Assembly: GCA_004293505.1 (NCBI GenBank)
Contig: RDYY01000068.1
Span: 1 to 7,325 of the forward strand
Source: Sphingobacteriia bacterium
GTDB lineage: Bacteria; Bacteroidota; Bacteroidia; Chitinophagales; Chitinophagaceae
DNA: 7,325 bases
Direction: 5' to 3'
The notes below the pieces were generated by a model. That model was not told the origin of the DNA. It saw only the letters and a program-made list of their open reading frames with translations, and made no database searches. A program made the position numbers and the translations under genes. This document shows, in pieces, positions 1 through 6,824 of the stretch (position 1 is its first letter; every line of letters begins with the position of its first letter).

Positions 1-939
1 AAGTGCCGCACTTGTTTGGTAGAAGTAAGCAAGGGTTCTGAGAAAGACCCTCGGCCCATGCCCAAATTGGTGGCTTCTTGTCGCACCACCGTCATGGATG
101 GCATGGAAGTAAAAAACATTACCAGTGAACGCGTGATCGATGCCCGCAATGGGGTGGTAGAATTTTTGTTGTTGAACCATCCCTTGGATTGCCCCATCTG
201 TGACCAAGCAGGGGAATGTCATTTGCAAGACTTGTCATACGAGCACGGAAAAGAAGGCACCCGCTATGCGTTCCAGCGCCGCACTTTCAAGAAACACGAC
301 ATTGGACCCTATATCCAATTGCACATGACGCGTTGCATTTTGTGTTACCGTTGTGTGTACACCGCTGACCAACTGACGCAGAAAAGAGAACATGGGGTAT
401 TGGACCGGGGTGACCACGCCGAGATTGCAACTTTCATTGAGAAAAGTTTGGAAAACGATTTCATTGGCAATGTCATTGACGTTTGTCCAGTGGGCGCACT
501 GACCGATAAAACCTTCCGCTTCAAAAACCGGGTATGGTTCTTGAAACCCATGGATGCCCACCGCGATTGCCCTACCTGCAGTGGTAAAGTAACTTTGTGG
601 AACAGGGGAGAAGAAGTGTTTCGCGTGACCGCTCGCAAAGACGAGTGGGGCGAAGTAGAAGAATGGATTTGCAATACTTGTCGCTTTGAGAAAAAGAAAA
701 GTTCAGATTGGGTCATTGAAGGTCCCCGCGAGATCAGCCGCCATTCGGTGATTTCCCAAGGCCACTATGCAGGCCAAGTGGGAACCGTGAAACCCACGGA
801 GACCTTTGCTGCCGTGAACGACGGACGGGCACCGCATTTGCTCATGGACATCCACAGTGTGAGTGAAGTAAACCGACCCGAGATAACGCTGAGTACTTTG
901 GACCGTCCTGCCCATTCCACAGATTTTAAACAAGACTAA
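1..939 (+). CDS. nuoG: NADH-quinone oxidoreductase subunit G, short form (5' end missing)
   Basis: Iron-sulfur subunit of the complex I peripheral arm. It relays electrons from the NADH-oxidising NuoF towards NuoI. The reading frame is open from base 1 (KCRTCLVEV) with no true start in the window; the TTG at 16 is an internal leucine codon. In window numbering (312 residues seen), C2, C5 and C27 are ligands of the N-terminal [2Fe-2S] ferredoxin domain, whose first Cys lies upstream. H60, C64, C67 and C73 form the His-Cys3 site (N5 type). C112, C115, C118 and C162 (CPVGAL) form the second [4Fe-4S] site (N4 type). A further CxxC (190/193) and CxxC (224/227) pair sits where other NuoG proteins carry the N7 domain. 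The protein then ends about 85 residues later, so the large molybdopterin-oxidoreductase-like domain of the roughly 900-residue E. coli protein is absent. With about 40 missing residues the full protein would be near 350, as I recall for Bacteroidota. A 9-nt gap separates it from nuoH. Confidence 0.95.
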   Translation, partial: KCRTCLVEVSKGSEKDPRPMPKLVASCRTTVMDGMEVKNITSERVIDARNGVVEFLLLNHPLDCPICDQAGECHLQDLSYEHGKEGTRYAFQRRTFKKHDIGPYIQLHMTRCILCYRCVYTADQLTQKREHGVLDRGDHAEIATFIEKSLENDFIGNVIDVCPVGALTDKTFRFKNRVWFLKPMDAHRDCPTCSGKVTLWNRGEEVFRVTARKDEWGEVEEWICNTCRFEKKKSSDWVIEGPREISRHSVISQGHYAGQVGTVKPTETFAAVNDGRAPHLLMDIHSVSEVNRPEITLSTLDRPAHSTDFKQD

Positions 940-948
940 ACACCTACC

Positions 949-2001
949 ATGAGTTTATTGGCATTTGACTGGTTGCTATTTGCAGAAAAACTGATCCTGA
1001 TTGCGATCATTGTTTTTGCCAGTCTGGGCATTGCCCTGTATACCACATTTGCCGAGCGCAAAGTGGCGGCTGTTTTGCAAGACCGTCCAGGACCCAACCG
1101 GGCCGGCCCTTTGGGGCTTTTTCAGCCCTTTGCTGATGGCTTGAAACTGATCATGAAAGAAGAAATCATTCCCAATTCTTCCAACAAAATCTTGTTCATT
1201 TTGGGGCCGGGCTTGGCCATGACTGCCGCCCTCATGACTTGTGCGGTGATTCCATGGAGCAGCCGCGTAGAATTTTTTGGGCGCAGCATTGAATTGCAGA
1301 TTGCTGACATCAACATAGGTATTCTTTACATTTTTGGAGTGGTCAGTTTGGGCGTTTATGGCATCATGATTGGGGGCTGGGCTTCCAACAACAAGTTTTC
1401 TTTGATGGCCGCTTTGCGGGGTGCTTCCCAAGCCATCAGTTATGAATTGGCCCTGGGCCTTTCTTTGATAGCTGTATTGATGCTTTCTGGTTCCCTCAGC
1501 CTCAAGTCCATTGTAGAAGAGCAAATGCAGCCGGGAAATTATTGGAACATTGTTTACCAACCCTTGGGCTTCCTGATATATTTTATTTGTACCCTGGCCG
1601 AGTGCAACCGCACCCCATTTGATTTGCCCGAAGCGGAGAACGAATTGAATTTTGGTTACCACCAAGAGTACTCTTCCATGAAGCTGGGCTTTTATTTGTT
1701 TTCGGAGTACATCAACATGATCATGAGCAGCGCTGTCATGGCTTGTTTGTTCTTTGGTGGCTACGACATTCCTTTCTTGGACGAGAGCAGCCTGTCTACC
1801 AATTTGGCAGCTGGCTTGGGCTTTTTGGCCCTTTTTGCCAAAATTATTTTCTTCATCTTCCTTTTCATGTGGATCCGTTGGACCATCCCCCGTTTCCGCT
1901 ACGACCAATTGATGAACCTGGGCTGGAAAAACATGATTCCTTTGGCCCTTTTCAATATGTTACTCACCGGCGCCTTGATCCTGTGGAAGGCAGGCGTTTA
2001 A
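949..2001 (+). CDS. nuoH: NADH-quinone oxidoreductase subunit H
   Basis: Membrane subunit at the junction of the two arms of complex I; it forms much of the quinone-access chamber and couples quinone reduction to ion translocation. The protein has 350 residues (E. coli about 325) and is strongly hydrophobic, with the family's usual set of about eight membrane helices. The N-terminal signature is complete: ERK at 36-38, RPGPNR at 46-51, PLGLFQPFADGLKL at 54-67, then KEE at 70-72. The acidic quinone-cavity loop is present: AECNRTPFDLPEAENEL at 217-233, followed by GYHQEYSSMK, with the conserved glutamates E228, E230, E232 and E240. The ATG at 949 is the first start after the nuoG stop and places the first membrane helix correctly. 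No Shine-Dalgarno sequence precedes it. A long antisense frame overlapping this gene is a shadow. The assignment is secure. Confidence 0.98.
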   Translation: MSLLAFDWLLFAEKLILIAIIVFASLGIALYTTFAERKVAAVLQDRPGPNRAGPLGLFQPFADGLKLIMKEEIIPNSSNKILFILGPGLAMTAALMTCAVIPWSSRVEFFGRSIELQIADINIGILYIFGVVSLGVYGIMIGGWASNNKFSLMAALRGASQAISYELALGLSLIAVLMLSGSLSLKSIVEEQMQPGNYWNIVYQPLGFLIYFICTLAECNRTPFDLPEAENELNFGYHQEYSSMKLGFYLFSEYINMIMSSAVMACLFFGGYDIPFLDESSLSTNLAAGLGFLALFAKIIFFIFLFMWIRWTIPRFRYDQLMNLGWKNMIPLALFNMLLTGALILWKAGV

Positions 2002-2010
2002 AACCATATT

Positions 2011-2541
2011 ATGCAAGCATTGACCAACAGAGGAAAAGCCGTTAACCGTGCCCCCATGACCTGGGCCGAGCGACTTTACTTGCCCTCCATTTTCAAGGGC
2101 ATGGCCATTACCTTTAGCCACATCTTCAAGAAGCAACCCACCATCCGCTATCCTGAACAAACCCGTCCTTTCAGTCCGGTGTTTCGCGGCTTGCACGTAT
2201 TGAACCGCGATGAAGAGGGCCGCGAACGCTGCACCGCTTGTGGGCTTTGTGCGGTGGCTTGTCCAGCGGAAGCCATTACCATGGAAGCCGCAGAAAGGCA
2301 AAACGGCGAAGAGCATTTGTACCGCGAAGAAAAATATGCCGCCAAATATGAAATCAATATGTTGCGTTGCATTTTCTGTGGCCTTTGCGAAGAAGCTTGT
2401 CCCAAAGATGCTATTTACCTGAGCGAAACCTTTGCCCCCGCCAACTATGCCCGCAAAGGTTTCATTTATGGCAAAGAAGAACTCTTGATTCCCAATCCTG
2501 TGACCGAGAAGGAATTATTGGCCACGGCCCAAGGCCACTGA
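2011..2541 (+). CDS. nuoI: NADH-quinone oxidoreductase subunit I (two [4Fe-4S] ferredoxin-type)
   Basis: Peripheral-arm subunit holding clusters N6a and N6b, which carry electrons from NuoG to NuoB (N2) and so to quinone. The protein has 176 residues (E. coli 180). Two ferredoxin motifs CxxCxxCxxxCP are intact: C74, C77, C80, C84 and C120, C123, C126, C130. In the usual crossed pattern, the last Cys of each motif ligates the other cluster. The N-terminal stretch at about 20-45 (around FKGMAITFSHIFKK) is the amphipathic helix that lies on the membrane next to NuoH in known structures. There is no signal peptide, so it is cytoplasmic. The ATG at 2011 starts 9 nt after the nuoH stop, with no well-placed Shine-Dalgarno sequence. 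A later ATG (codon 16) exists, but the first fits the family length better. It sits between nuoH and nuoJ as in the standard nuo order. Confidence 0.98.
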   Translation: MQALTNRGKAVNRAPMTWAERLYLPSIFKGMAITFSHIFKKQPTIRYPEQTRPFSPVFRGLHVLNRDEEGRERCTACGLCAVACPAEAITMEAAERQNGEEHLYREEKYAAKYEINMLRCIFCGLCEEACPKDAIYLSETFAPANYARKGFIYGKEELLIPNPVTEKELLATAQGH

Positions 2542-2566
2542 GTATTGACCCAAACCAACCGAAGAC

Positions 2567-3070
2567 ATGAACCTACTTGACAGCTTGTTTTATTTTCTCA
2601 GCGCCTTGGCCATTTTCAGTGCCATCATGGTGCTGGTGAGCAAAAACCCGGTCCACAGCGTGCTGTGGCTGATTACCGTGTTTTTTGCCATCTCTGGACA
2701 CTATGTGTTGTTGAACGCACAATTCCTGGCCATCGTTAACTTGATTGTGTATGCAGGCGCCATCATGGTCTTGTTCTTGTTTGTGATCATGTTGATGAAT
2801 TTGAACGCCGAAGCCGAGCCCCGCAAAAACCTCTGGCTTAAATTGTTTGGCATATTGTCGGGCGGATCTTTTCTGATGGTGTTGGTTTCCTTGGTGCGCC
2901 AGACCGCAGAACTCACGGGCAAAACGGCCCAGTTAAAAGACGGCAACATTGGCTTGATCAAAAACCTGGGCAAAGCTTTGTTCAGTGATTTTGTGGTGCC
3001 TTTTGAAATCAGCAGCGTACTATTTCTCAGCGCCATGGTAGGCGCTGTGGTCATCGGTAAAAAAGACTAA
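2567..3070 (+). CDS. nuoJ: NADH-quinone oxidoreductase subunit J
   Basis: Small membrane subunit between NuoH and NuoK/NuoN; its third helix changes conformation during coupling in known complex I structures. The protein has 167 residues (E. coli 184). Visible landmarks are KNPVHSVLW at 26-34, QFLAIVNLIVYAGAIMVLFL at 52-71 (the conserved TM3 with Y62 and G64, where the pi-bulge forms), and a last helix with PFEISSVLFLSAMVGAVV at 145-162. I count five hydrophobic segments: about 5-23, 30-48, 53-77, 92-110 and 147-164. The polar stretch at about 111-144 is the loop before the last helix. The gene starts 25 nt after nuoI, the longest gap in the window, and this gap shows no hairpin or clear promoter. 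One base separates its stop from nuoK. Confidence 0.96.
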   Translation: MNLLDSLFYFLSALAIFSAIMVLVSKNPVHSVLWLITVFFAISGHYVLLNAQFLAIVNLIVYAGAIMVLFLFVIMLMNLNAEAEPRKNLWLKLFGILSGGSFLMVLVSLVRQTAELTGKTAQLKDGNIGLIKNLGKALFSDFVVPFEISSVLFLSAMVGAVVIGKKD

Positions 3071-3071
3071 C

Positions 3072-3407
3072 ATGCCCATACAATACTATATCTATTTCTG
3101 TTTGGCCCTTTTTAGCTTGGGCATCATTGGGGTCTTGACCCGCCGCAATGCCATCATTGTTTTCATGTGCATTGAACTCATGTTGAATGCCGTGAACCTC
3201 TTGTTGGTGGCTTTTTCCAAGATGCACCATGCGGCCGCCTTGCAAGCTGCGCCGCAAACCACAGCGGGCATTGAAGGGCAACTCTTTGTGTTTTTCATCA
3301 TGGTAGTGGCGGCCGCAGAAGTAAGCGTTGGCTTGGCCATCATTGTCATGATGTACCGCAATACCCATTCCATTGACATCAACTTCCTGAACCGCCTGAA
3401 AAACTAA
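3072..3407 (+). CDS. nuoK: NADH-quinone oxidoreductase subunit K
   Basis: Small three-helix membrane subunit (MrpC/Oxidored_q2 family) that lies next to NuoJ and NuoN and contributes buried glutamates to the proton path. The protein has 111 residues (E. coli 100). Helix 1 is at about 5-22, helix 2 at about 27-48 (NAIIVFMCIELMLNAVNLLL, key E35), and helix 3 at about 70-95 (FVFFIMVVAAAEVSVGLAII, key E83). These match E. coli E36 and E72. The loop between helices 2 and 3 is longer than in E. coli (see findings). The ATG lies one base after the nuoJ stop, which suggests translational coupling. A GC-rich stretch with two NotI-like GCGGCCGC-type runs in the middle is explained by Ala codons. Confidence 0.97.
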   Translation: MPIQYYIYFCLALFSLGIIGVLTRRNAIIVFMCIELMLNAVNLLLVAFSKMHHAAALQAAPQTTAGIEGQLFVFFIMVVAAAEVSVGLAIIVMMYRNTHSIDINFLNRLKN

Positions 3408-3408
3408 T

Positions 3409-5364
3409 ATGAACAGCTATTTACTCTGGATTCCTTTGCTGCCCTTGTTGGGTTTTCTGCTCAATGGATTGGGCCGCAACCACCTCTCCAAAAACGCTAC
3501 AGCCACCATTGGTGCGGGCATGGTTTTTCTTTCTTTTGTGCTCTCTGGATTTGCTTTTGGTCAAATGTTGGCTTTGTCGCATGCCGATCCCGGTGCCAAC
3601 CACACGCAAGTTTTTTATCCTTTTGATTTGTTGCGCATTCCCGCTTTCACCATTCCTTTTGCACTCCGCGTTGACCACTTGACCGTCTTGTTCTTGCTCA
3701 TCATCACAGGCATTGGGTTTTTGATCCATTTGTATTCTGCCGCTTACATGAAGGAAGAAACACCTCCCCATTTTGCCCGCTTCTTTGCTTATTTGAACCT
3801 CTTTGTTTTTTCCATGCTGGTCTTGGTCATGGGAGACAATTTTGTGATCATGTTTTTTGGTTGGGAAGGGGTTGGACTGTGTTCTTATTTGCTGATTGGT
3901 TTTTGGTTCAAGAACACCGCTTACAACGCTGCGGCCAAAAAAGCTTTTGTCATGAACCGCATAGGTGACCTGGGTTTTTTATTGGCCATATTTTGGCTGT
4001 TGATGAAACTGGGCTCTGTTAATTACGGCGATGTATTTGGTCAATTGGGGACCCAATTAACACCCACCGACATTACAGCTGTGACTTTGTTGCTCTTTGT
4101 GGGTGCCATGGGAAAGAGCGCGCAAATTCCGCTTTACACTTGGTTGCCAGATGCCATGGCGGGTCCTACGCCCGTATCGGCCCTGATCCATGCTGCTACC
4201 ATGGTCACCGCAGGTATTTACATGATTGCCCGCAGCAATGTTTTGTATTCTTTGGCACCGCTTACCCAAACCATAGTGGCCATCACGGGTTTGGCCACCG
4301 CATTGTTTGCTGCAACCATTGCCTTGCGGCAAAATGACATCAAAAAAGTACTGGCCTATTCTACGGTAAGCCAATTGGGCTATATGTTTTTGGGCTTGGG
4401 CGTAGGGGCTTATACGGGTGCTGTCTTCCATGTCATGACCCATGCTTTTTTCAAAGCCCTCCTTTTCTTGGGCGCGGGTTCGGTCATTCATGCCATGCAC
4501 CACGAACAAGATATTTTAAAGATGGGCAACCTGCGCAAATACATGCCCATCACGCACATTACTTTTCTCTTGGCCTGTTTGGCCATTGCGGGCATTCCTC
4601 CTTTTTCAGGGTTCTTTTCAAAAGATGAAATCTTGGTAGCCGCCTACCTGGCCAATCCCTTGTATTATTATTTGGGTGTGGCCGGCGCATTGATGACGGC
4701 TTTCTACATGTTCCGTTTGTACAGCCTCACATTTAGAGGAGATTTCAGGGGCACCAAAGAACAAGCCCACCATTTACACGAAAGTCCCGTACCCATGACC
4801 ATTCCCTTGGTGGTTTTGGCCATCTTGAGTGTTGTGGGGGGCTTCATTGGCATACCCGCTGTTTTTGCCGCCGATGCCCATTGGCTGGAACATTTCTTGG
4901 CGCCTGTTTTCCGCCGGGGTGCAGCCCATGTGAGTGAAGGCGCGCACCACTTGTCGCACAGCCAAGAGTTGATCATGATGGGTGTGGTCACCTTGTTGAT
5001 TTTGTTGGTGATCGTTTTTTCAGTTCGCAAATACAGTACCTATACTGCTGGTGAAGAAAACCCATCCGGACTGGCGCGTGTCTTGTACAACAAATGGTAT
5101 GTAGATGAATTGTACCAAAGCTTGTTTGTACAACCCCTGCACCAATTGGGTGGTTTCTTTAAAAATTTTACCGAACCCAAAATCATTGATGGTGCGGTGA
5201 ACGGCATCGGCAAACTGGTGTCTTATGGGTCGCGCCAAATTCGCTTGGTGCAAAGTGGTCAAGTGGGGAGTTATTTGTTGATCATGATTTTGGCCATTGT
5301 CGTTTTCTTTTTGGTTTGGTTCAATGACCTCCACTTGCAAAGGTTTTTTCAAAAATATTTTTAA
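3409..5364 (+). CDS. nuoL: NADH-quinone oxidoreductase subunit L (distal antiporter-like pump)
   Basis: Largest membrane subunit, at the far end of the membrane arm, related to Mrp antiporter subunits and forming one ion-translocation channel. The protein has 651 residues (E. coli 613). Key residues are present: E153 in GWEGVGLCSY, D187 in NRIGD, K236 in GKSAQIPLYTWLPDAM, H261 in PTPVSALIHAATMV, H341 and H345 in HVMTHAFFKALLFLGAGSVIH, and K405/D406 in GFFSKDE. They correspond to E. coli E144, D178, K229, H254, H334, H338 and K399/D400. The C-terminal part has a helix at about 520-538, a long amphipathic stretch at about 557-610 that is the lateral helix HL bracing NuoM and NuoN, and a final anchor at about 621-638. 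A His-rich loop lies at 491-518. The ATG is one base after the nuoK stop. The stop TAA shares its last A with the nuoM start. Confidence 0.98.
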   Translation: MNSYLLWIPLLPLLGFLLNGLGRNHLSKNATATIGAGMVFLSFVLSGFAFGQMLALSHADPGANHTQVFYPFDLLRIPAFTIPFALRVDHLTVLFLLIITGIGFLIHLYSAAYMKEETPPHFARFFAYLNLFVFSMLVLVMGDNFVIMFFGWEGVGLCSYLLIGFWFKNTAYNAAAKKAFVMNRIGDLGFLLAIFWLLMKLGSVNYGDVFGQLGTQLTPTDITAVTLLLFVGAMGKSAQIPLYTWLPDAMAGPTPVSALIHAATMVTAGIYMIARSNVLYSLAPLTQTIVAITGLATALFAATIALRQNDIKKVLAYSTVSQLGYMFLGLGVGAYTGAVFHVMTHAFFKALLFLGAGSVIHAMHHEQDILKMGNLRKYMPITHITFLLACLAIAGIPPFSGFFSKDEILVAAYLANPLYYYLGVAGALMTAFYMFRLYSLTFRGDFRGTKEQAHHLHESPVPMTIPLVVLAILSVVGGFIGIPAVFAADAHWLEHFLAPVFRRGAAHVSEGAHHLSHSQELIMMGVVTLLILLVIVFSVRKYSTYTAGEENPSGLARVLYNKWYVDELYQSLFVQPLHQLGGFFKNFTEPKIIDGAVNGIGKLVSYGSRQIRLVQSGQVGSYLLIMILAIVVFFLVWFNDLHLQRFFQKYF

Positions 5365-5366
5365 TG
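5362..5366 (+). promoter_or_regulatory. nuoL/nuoM stop-start overlap (TAATG)
   Basis: The nuoL stop TAA and the nuoM start ATG share one base, at 5364. There is no Shine-Dalgarno sequence close upstream; the nearest purine-rich run (AAAGG at about 5339-5343) is some 20 nt away. The inference is that ribosomes finishing nuoL reinitiate on nuoM, keeping the two paralogous pump subunits at equal dose. The overlap is seen directly; the coupling is inferred. Confidence 0.7.
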
Positions 5367-6809
5367 GATCCTGAAAAGCAGCAAATGATAGCAGTATTAC
5401 TCATGGCATTGCCCCTGGCCGGTGGCCTCCTGGCCTTTGCCCTTCCGCAAGGCAAAGCCGCCAAAAACCTCTCCTGGGTAGTTGCCGGATTGGTCTTGGC
5501 TTTGGCCGCCACCCTTTGCCTTCAACCCGGCACCACCCAATTTCAAGCCAGCTGGTTGCCTGCTTTGGGCGCACAATTTTCTTTGGAATTGAATGGCTTG
5601 TCCAAAATCTTGGTCCTGCTCACCGCCCTTGCTTTTCCCTTGGTCTTGGGCAGTACGCCCAACCCCAGCCACCAACCCGGGGCTTACCAGGCATTGATGC
5701 TGTTGACCCAAGCGGGTTTGATGGGTGTTTTCATGGCCAGTGACGCCCTCTTGTTTTATTTCTGTTGGGAATTGGCTTTGATCCCTGTGTATTTTCTCTG
5801 TTCCATCTGGGGAGGTGAAAAACGCATTGCGGTTACTTTTAAATTCTTCATCTACACTTTTGTCGGATCCTTGTTGCTCTTGGTAGGCATTCTCTATGTT
5901 TATTTTCAACAAGCCCAGCCCAGTTTTTCTTGGCAAGCTTTTCATGCCGTTAGCTTGTCTGCCAAAGAACAAGCGATGGTCTTTTGGTTGTTCTTTTTGG
6001 CATTCGCCATCAAGATGCCCATTTTCCCTTTGCACACTTGGCAGCCCGATGCCTATGAACAATCGCCCACAGGCGTTACCATGATCTTGAGTGGGGTCAT
6101 GGTTAAAATGGGTCTTTATGCTGTCATTCGTTGGCTATTGCCCCTCTTTCCCGAAGCCAGCCACCAATTTGCATCCTTGATTGCTTGGACGGCTGTAGCG
6201 GGCATGTTGTATGCCTCCTTGATTGCCATTCGACAAGACGATTTCAAGCGCCTCATTGCCTATTCTTCCATTGCCCACATTGGCTTGATGGCAGCGGGCC
6301 TTTTTGTACACCAAGCCGTTGCTTTGCAAGGTGTGGTCTTGCAATTGTTTGCACACGGCATCAACGTGATTGGGCTGTGGATCATGGCCGATAGGGTAGA
6401 ACGCCAATTGGGTACCCGTCAATTGAGTGCCCTGGGTGGATTGGCCCAAAAAGCCCCCACCATGGCCATCTTTTTGGTGGTCCTCTCTTTGGCCAATATT
6501 GCCCTGCCTTTGACCAATGCATTTGTGGGTGAGTTCCTCATGTTCAATGGCCTCTTCCGGTACAACATGTGGATGGCTGCAGTAGGTGGCATCAGCATCA
6601 TTTTGGCGGCTGTCTATACCTTGAACATGGTGCAGAAAATCATTTTTGGACAAACCAATGCCCTCACCGAATCTGCCCAAGACTTGGACGCTCCCCAGGC
6701 TTTGTTGTTAGCGATTTTGGTGGCGGTCATTCTCTTGACAGGTGTCTATCCCCAACCCTTGATCCAATTGACCCAAGACACCGTACAAACCTTATTTGCT
6801 CAACGCTAA
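5364..6809 (+). CDS. nuoM: NADH-quinone oxidoreductase subunit M (middle antiporter-like pump)
   Basis: Second antiporter-like pump subunit of the membrane arm, between NuoL and NuoN. The protein has 481 residues (E. coli 509). Conserved channel residues are all present: E136 in FCWELALIPVYF, K217 in FAIKMPIFPLHTW, K248 in SGVMVKMGLY, H331 in LFAHGINVIGLW, and E390 in NAFVGEFLMFNG. The spacing of K217, K248 and E390 is the same as E. coli K234, K265 and E407. The central motif reads HTWQPDAYEQSPT where E. coli-type proteins have HTWLPDAHxxAPT; I recall this Gln form from Bacteroidota. The chosen ATG overlaps the nuoL stop. An alternative ATG at codon 8 would still give a complete first helix, so the exact start is slightly open. 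Two antisense frames over this gene are shadows. Confidence 0.97.
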   Translation: MDPEKQQMIAVLLMALPLAGGLLAFALPQGKAAKNLSWVVAGLVLALAATLCLQPGTTQFQASWLPALGAQFSLELNGLSKILVLLTALAFPLVLGSTPNPSHQPGAYQALMLLTQAGLMGVFMASDALLFYFCWELALIPVYFLCSIWGGEKRIAVTFKFFIYTFVGSLLLLVGILYVYFQQAQPSFSWQAFHAVSLSAKEQAMVFWLFFLAFAIKMPIFPLHTWQPDAYEQSPTGVTMILSGVMVKMGLYAVIRWLLPLFPEASHQFASLIAWTAVAGMLYASLIAIRQDDFKRLIAYSSIAHIGLMAAGLFVHQAVALQGVVLQLFAHGINVIGLWIMADRVERQLGTRQLSALGGLAQKAPTMAIFLVVLSLANIALPLTNAFVGEFLMFNGLFRYNMWMAAVGGISIILAAVYTLNMVQKIIFGQTNALTESAQDLDAPQALLLAILVAVILLTGVYPQPLIQLTQDTVQTLFAQR

Positions 6810-6824
6810 AGCCAACCTACTGAT

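Noticed and set aside
16..18. TTG as the start of nuoG
   Set aside because: The frame is open upstream to base 1 and encodes the CRTC ligands of the [2Fe-2S] domain, so this TTG is internal and the gene begins before the window.
976..1908. 310-codon open frame on the - strand
   Set aside because: It lies entirely inside nuoH, whose product is unmistakable. The antisense translation is Gln/His/Gly-rich with no domain I recognise, as expected of the reverse complement of hydrophobic codons.
2542..2566. Possible promoter or terminator in the longest gap (nuoI-nuoJ)
   Set aside because: It has only 25 nt, no inverted repeat with a T-run, and no recognisable -7/-33 Bacteroidota promoter elements.
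5397..6062. 221-codon open frame on the - strand
   Set aside because: It is a shadow of nuoM, of low-complexity Gln/Gly/Lys composition, with no start context or family resemblance.
6135..6680. 181-codon open frame on the - strand
   Set aside because: Same reason: antisense of conserved nuoM sequence with a His/Gln/Gly-rich artefact composition.
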